Positions 12,938 through 14,430 of a stretch of 14,430 bases of DNA are shown here, one piece after another. Made by a program: the position numbers and the translations under genes. How positions within the stretch are numbered: the stretch's first letter is position 1; each line of letters begins with the position of its first letter. The notes beneath the pieces were generated by a model. The model searched no databases. It worked only from the letters and a program-made list of their open reading frames with translations, and was not told the DNA's origin. Source of the DNA: JAQBRD01 sp041158765 (GTDB lineage Bacteria > Patescibacteriota > Minisyncoccia > Phycocordibacterales > PALSA-1337); NCBI GenBank assembly GCA_041158765.1, contig JBEBAU010000025.1, positions 1 through 14,430 of the forward strand, in the 5' to 3' direction.

Positions 12938-12977
12938 AAAAAGCCCTGAATAGGCTTGGAAAAGCGTACACAGGGCT
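12938..12977 (-). terminator. terminator of the 13001-14059 gene
   Basis: On the minus strand AGCCCTG (12977-12971) pairs with CAGGGCT (12948-12942) across a 22-nt loop, and the run TTTTTAC follows. It lies 24 nt after the TAA at 13003-13001, so it ends the rightmost transcription unit before the repeat region. Confidence 0.6.
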
Positions 12978-13000
12978 GTTTAGGGGTGAAATAGGGCGGG

Positions 13001-14059
13001 TTAACGATCCTTTAAGGAGTTAAACATGTCTATTAACTTGATACCTCCTTGTTGCATTCTCTCCTTCCAAGAGGTGAGCTCTTCCCTTGTTACAAACCCT
13101 CTCATTTCAATTTTGTTTGTCATTTTGACTATTGGACCATTCAGAAAATCATTAAGTTTATTTAGGATATGTTCCCTAAATATAATATGACTCATTTCCG
13201 AATCTAGGTAGCGTTTAAAATAATAATATTCTGTAGCATACGAGTTGGTCCGAGCCCTTTGATTCCAACCAAAGATTTTTGTAAGACGGGCCGTCTCTAA
13301 ATATTTGTTCTTACTGTATTCATTTGTATCAAAGCCAGTATCTTCATTCTTTTTCATCGACTCCATAGTAAATGAGGGTAGAGGTTCGCTTGAGATTTTA
13401 TAGAGTCTTGAAAGAATTCTTTTTAGCTCTCTTTTACCTCCTAGGTTTTTAGGAAATTTTATCCGTAATACTTTATCAGCGGGTATTTTTATAATGCCAA
13501 CTTTTGTATTTGCACCACTAGCAACCCACCAAGGTATAACTTGATAGTAATTATTGAAGAACTTTATTAAATACCCTGAAGGGATTGATTCTAGGGAAAA
13601 TGATTTTACGTCTCCACTGGCTTCTAATTCATATACCAACTCGTAATAGACAACTCCGTAGGCCATCAGTTGCTTTGTTGTCTCACGTATAAATTCCAGA
13701 CATACTTCTGTTATATCAAACCCTCTCTCGCGACCGGAAATACCATTTATAACAATTCTTTCTTTTTTATGCTCTATAGTATCTGCAAACACAAAACTAG
13801 GATCATCAATGTTTCTTCTTCTCAATCCAAGAAATGGGGTCACTCCCGTATGCAGGTCTTCAATAAGCATATGGGTATCTGAGCGAAGATAGTAAGGGTC
13901 ATGTGAACATCCTCCATAAATATTTTCATGAAGTTGATTATCTGTCCTTGGAGGACGGCGATATCCGTGGGTGTGTTCCCAATCCCATCGGTATAGGAAA
14001 AAGGGATCTTTGATAAACGACCCAAACCATTTTTTTACTTTATTAAATATTTTCATCAT
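13001..14059 (-). CDS. hypothetical protein, possible phage portal-like
   Basis: The protein has 352 residues from the chosen start (MMKIFNKVKKWFG). It shows a basic N-terminal helix, an aromatic-rich segment (DPFFLYRWDWEHTHGY), a helix followed by a strand (EVCLEFIRETTKQLMAYG, then VVYYELVYEL), IPSGYLIKFFNNYYQVIPWW, and then IPADKVLRIKFPKNLGG leading into a helix. The sequence helix - YGVVYYELV - proline-rich strand - IPADKVLRIKF weakly recalls phage portal proteins, which have similar statements about a helix and a loading clip, but there is no defining motif and I give this low weight. An ATG at 14080 is also possible with a 38-nt overlap; 14059 overlaps the upstream gene by 17 nt. The gene is visibly AT-rich compared with infB. 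Its terminator is at 12938-12977. Confidence 0.72.
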   Translation of the reverse strand: MMKIFNKVKKWFGSFIKDPFFLYRWDWEHTHGYRRPPRTDNQLHENIYGGCSHDPYYLRSDTHMLIEDLHTGVTPFLGLRRRNIDDPSFVFADTIEHKKERIVINGISGRERGFDITEVCLEFIRETTKQLMAYGVVYYELVYELEASGDVKSFSLESIPSGYLIKFFNNYYQVIPWWVASGANTKVGIIKIPADKVLRIKFPKNLGGKRELKRILSRLYKISSEPLPSFTMESMKKNEDTGFDTNEYSKNKYLETARLTKIFGWNQRARTNSYATEYYYFKRYLDSEMSHIIFREHILNKLNDFLNGPIVKMTNKIEMRGFVTREELTSWKERMQQGGIKLIDMFNSLKDR

Positions 14060-14429
14060 CAGTTTCATTTTCAGATTCATTCAATTGATCTTCAATATTG
14101 TCTCGATCTTCAGGAAAATCGATTCCTCGAGCAACAGGATGTCCCTTAAGGTAAGTAACAAAGAAGATATCATCTGCGTGTACCGGCATTATTGATCTTC
14201 TTGCCAATATTCTTATCAACTTACTTACGTGATTTATAACTCGATTTCTATCTCTTGTTCCAAACATATCATCTTGTGATATCAATCCTTGTTCTGTCAT
14301 TTTTCTCCTAAAACCAATCTCCCAGTTAGTACGAAGGAGTCCTTTTGGCATTATCATAAAAAGACCCTTCCTGTAGGCTGCGGTCGAAACTATAATCCTT
14401 ACGATTTGCTCTGATCCTTCCTGGGTAAG
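14043..14429 (-). CDS. hypothetical protein, 5' end beyond the window
   Basis: An ATG at 14357 with AGGAAGG 7-8 nt upstream would give 104 aa starting MIMPKGLLRTNWEIGF. However, the same frame stays open to the window edge, reading LTQEGSEQIVRIIVSTAAYR before that ATG, which looks protein-like, so the gene may simply be cut by the window. Visible features are RNRVINHVSKLIRILARR (basic amphipathic helix) and a very acidic C-terminus (EDRDNIEDQLNESENETD). The stop overlaps the start of the next gene, so the two are co-translated. No family is recognised. Confidence 0.6.
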   Translation of the reverse strand, partial: LTQEGSEQIVRIIVSTAAYRKGLFMIMPKGLLRTNWEIGFRRKMTEQGLISQDDMFGTRDRNRVINHVSKLIRILARRSIMPVHADDIFFVTYLKGHPVARGIDFPEDRDNIEDQLNESENETDDENI

Positions 14430-14430
14430 A

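Overview
The window looks like a chromosomal segment of an uncultivated small-genome bacterium, most likely Candidate Phyla Radiation (Patescibacteria, Parcubacteria-like). The support is indirect: a short IF-2 without its N-terminal extension, a 23S rRNA gene carrying introns, a 23S gene with its own promoter and no adjacent 16S, scarce Shine-Dalgarno sequences with some apparently leaderless genes, and a small recombinase-linked protein type (LTKQALEEYKQLHREETG) that I recall from CPR mobile regions. No taxon can be proven from the sequence alone.

Layout. (1) 1-1792, minus strand: two hypothetical membrane-associated genes (a multi-pass protein and a single-anchor protein with a Cys motif), then the possible first codons of a third. 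(2) 1841-6260, minus strand: an rRNA unit reading promoter - leader - 23S - structured spacer - tRNA-like gene with an enlarged anticodon loop - 5S. The 23S carries two insertions with group I intron hallmarks, at E. coli positions 2593 (366 nt) and 1931 (233 nt). A perfect 14-bp stem joins its two ends. (3) 6340-8322, plus strand: infB-rbfA. (4) 8354-9882, plus strand: a tRNA cluster, Cys(GCA), Leu(TAA), Lys(CTT), Leu(TAG) and Asn(GTT). It is interrupted by an HNH endonuclease gene that runs into tRNA-Leu(TAA) and by a small two-helix membrane protein with its own promoter and terminator.

(5) 9871-12740, minus strand: the end of an integrated mobile element abutting tRNA-Asn. In transcription order it has a promoter and a leader with two mutually exclusive hairpins, a small 83-aa protein, a winged-helix initiator-like protein, and a large serine recombinase whose last codons overlap the 3' end of tRNA-Asn. 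The initiator-like gene contains iteron-like repeats of TGATACTGCGAT and at least four unusual hairpin modules, so an internal replication origin of the phage lambda O/ori type is a reasonable hypothesis. (6) 12741-14430: a repeat-rich intergenic region, a terminator, and two AT-rich minus-strand genes of unknown function, perhaps phage structural genes, the second running off the window.

The parts most worth pursuing are the mobile element (embedded repeats, switch-like leader, tRNA-Asn junction) and the rRNA unit (two introns plus the odd tRNA).
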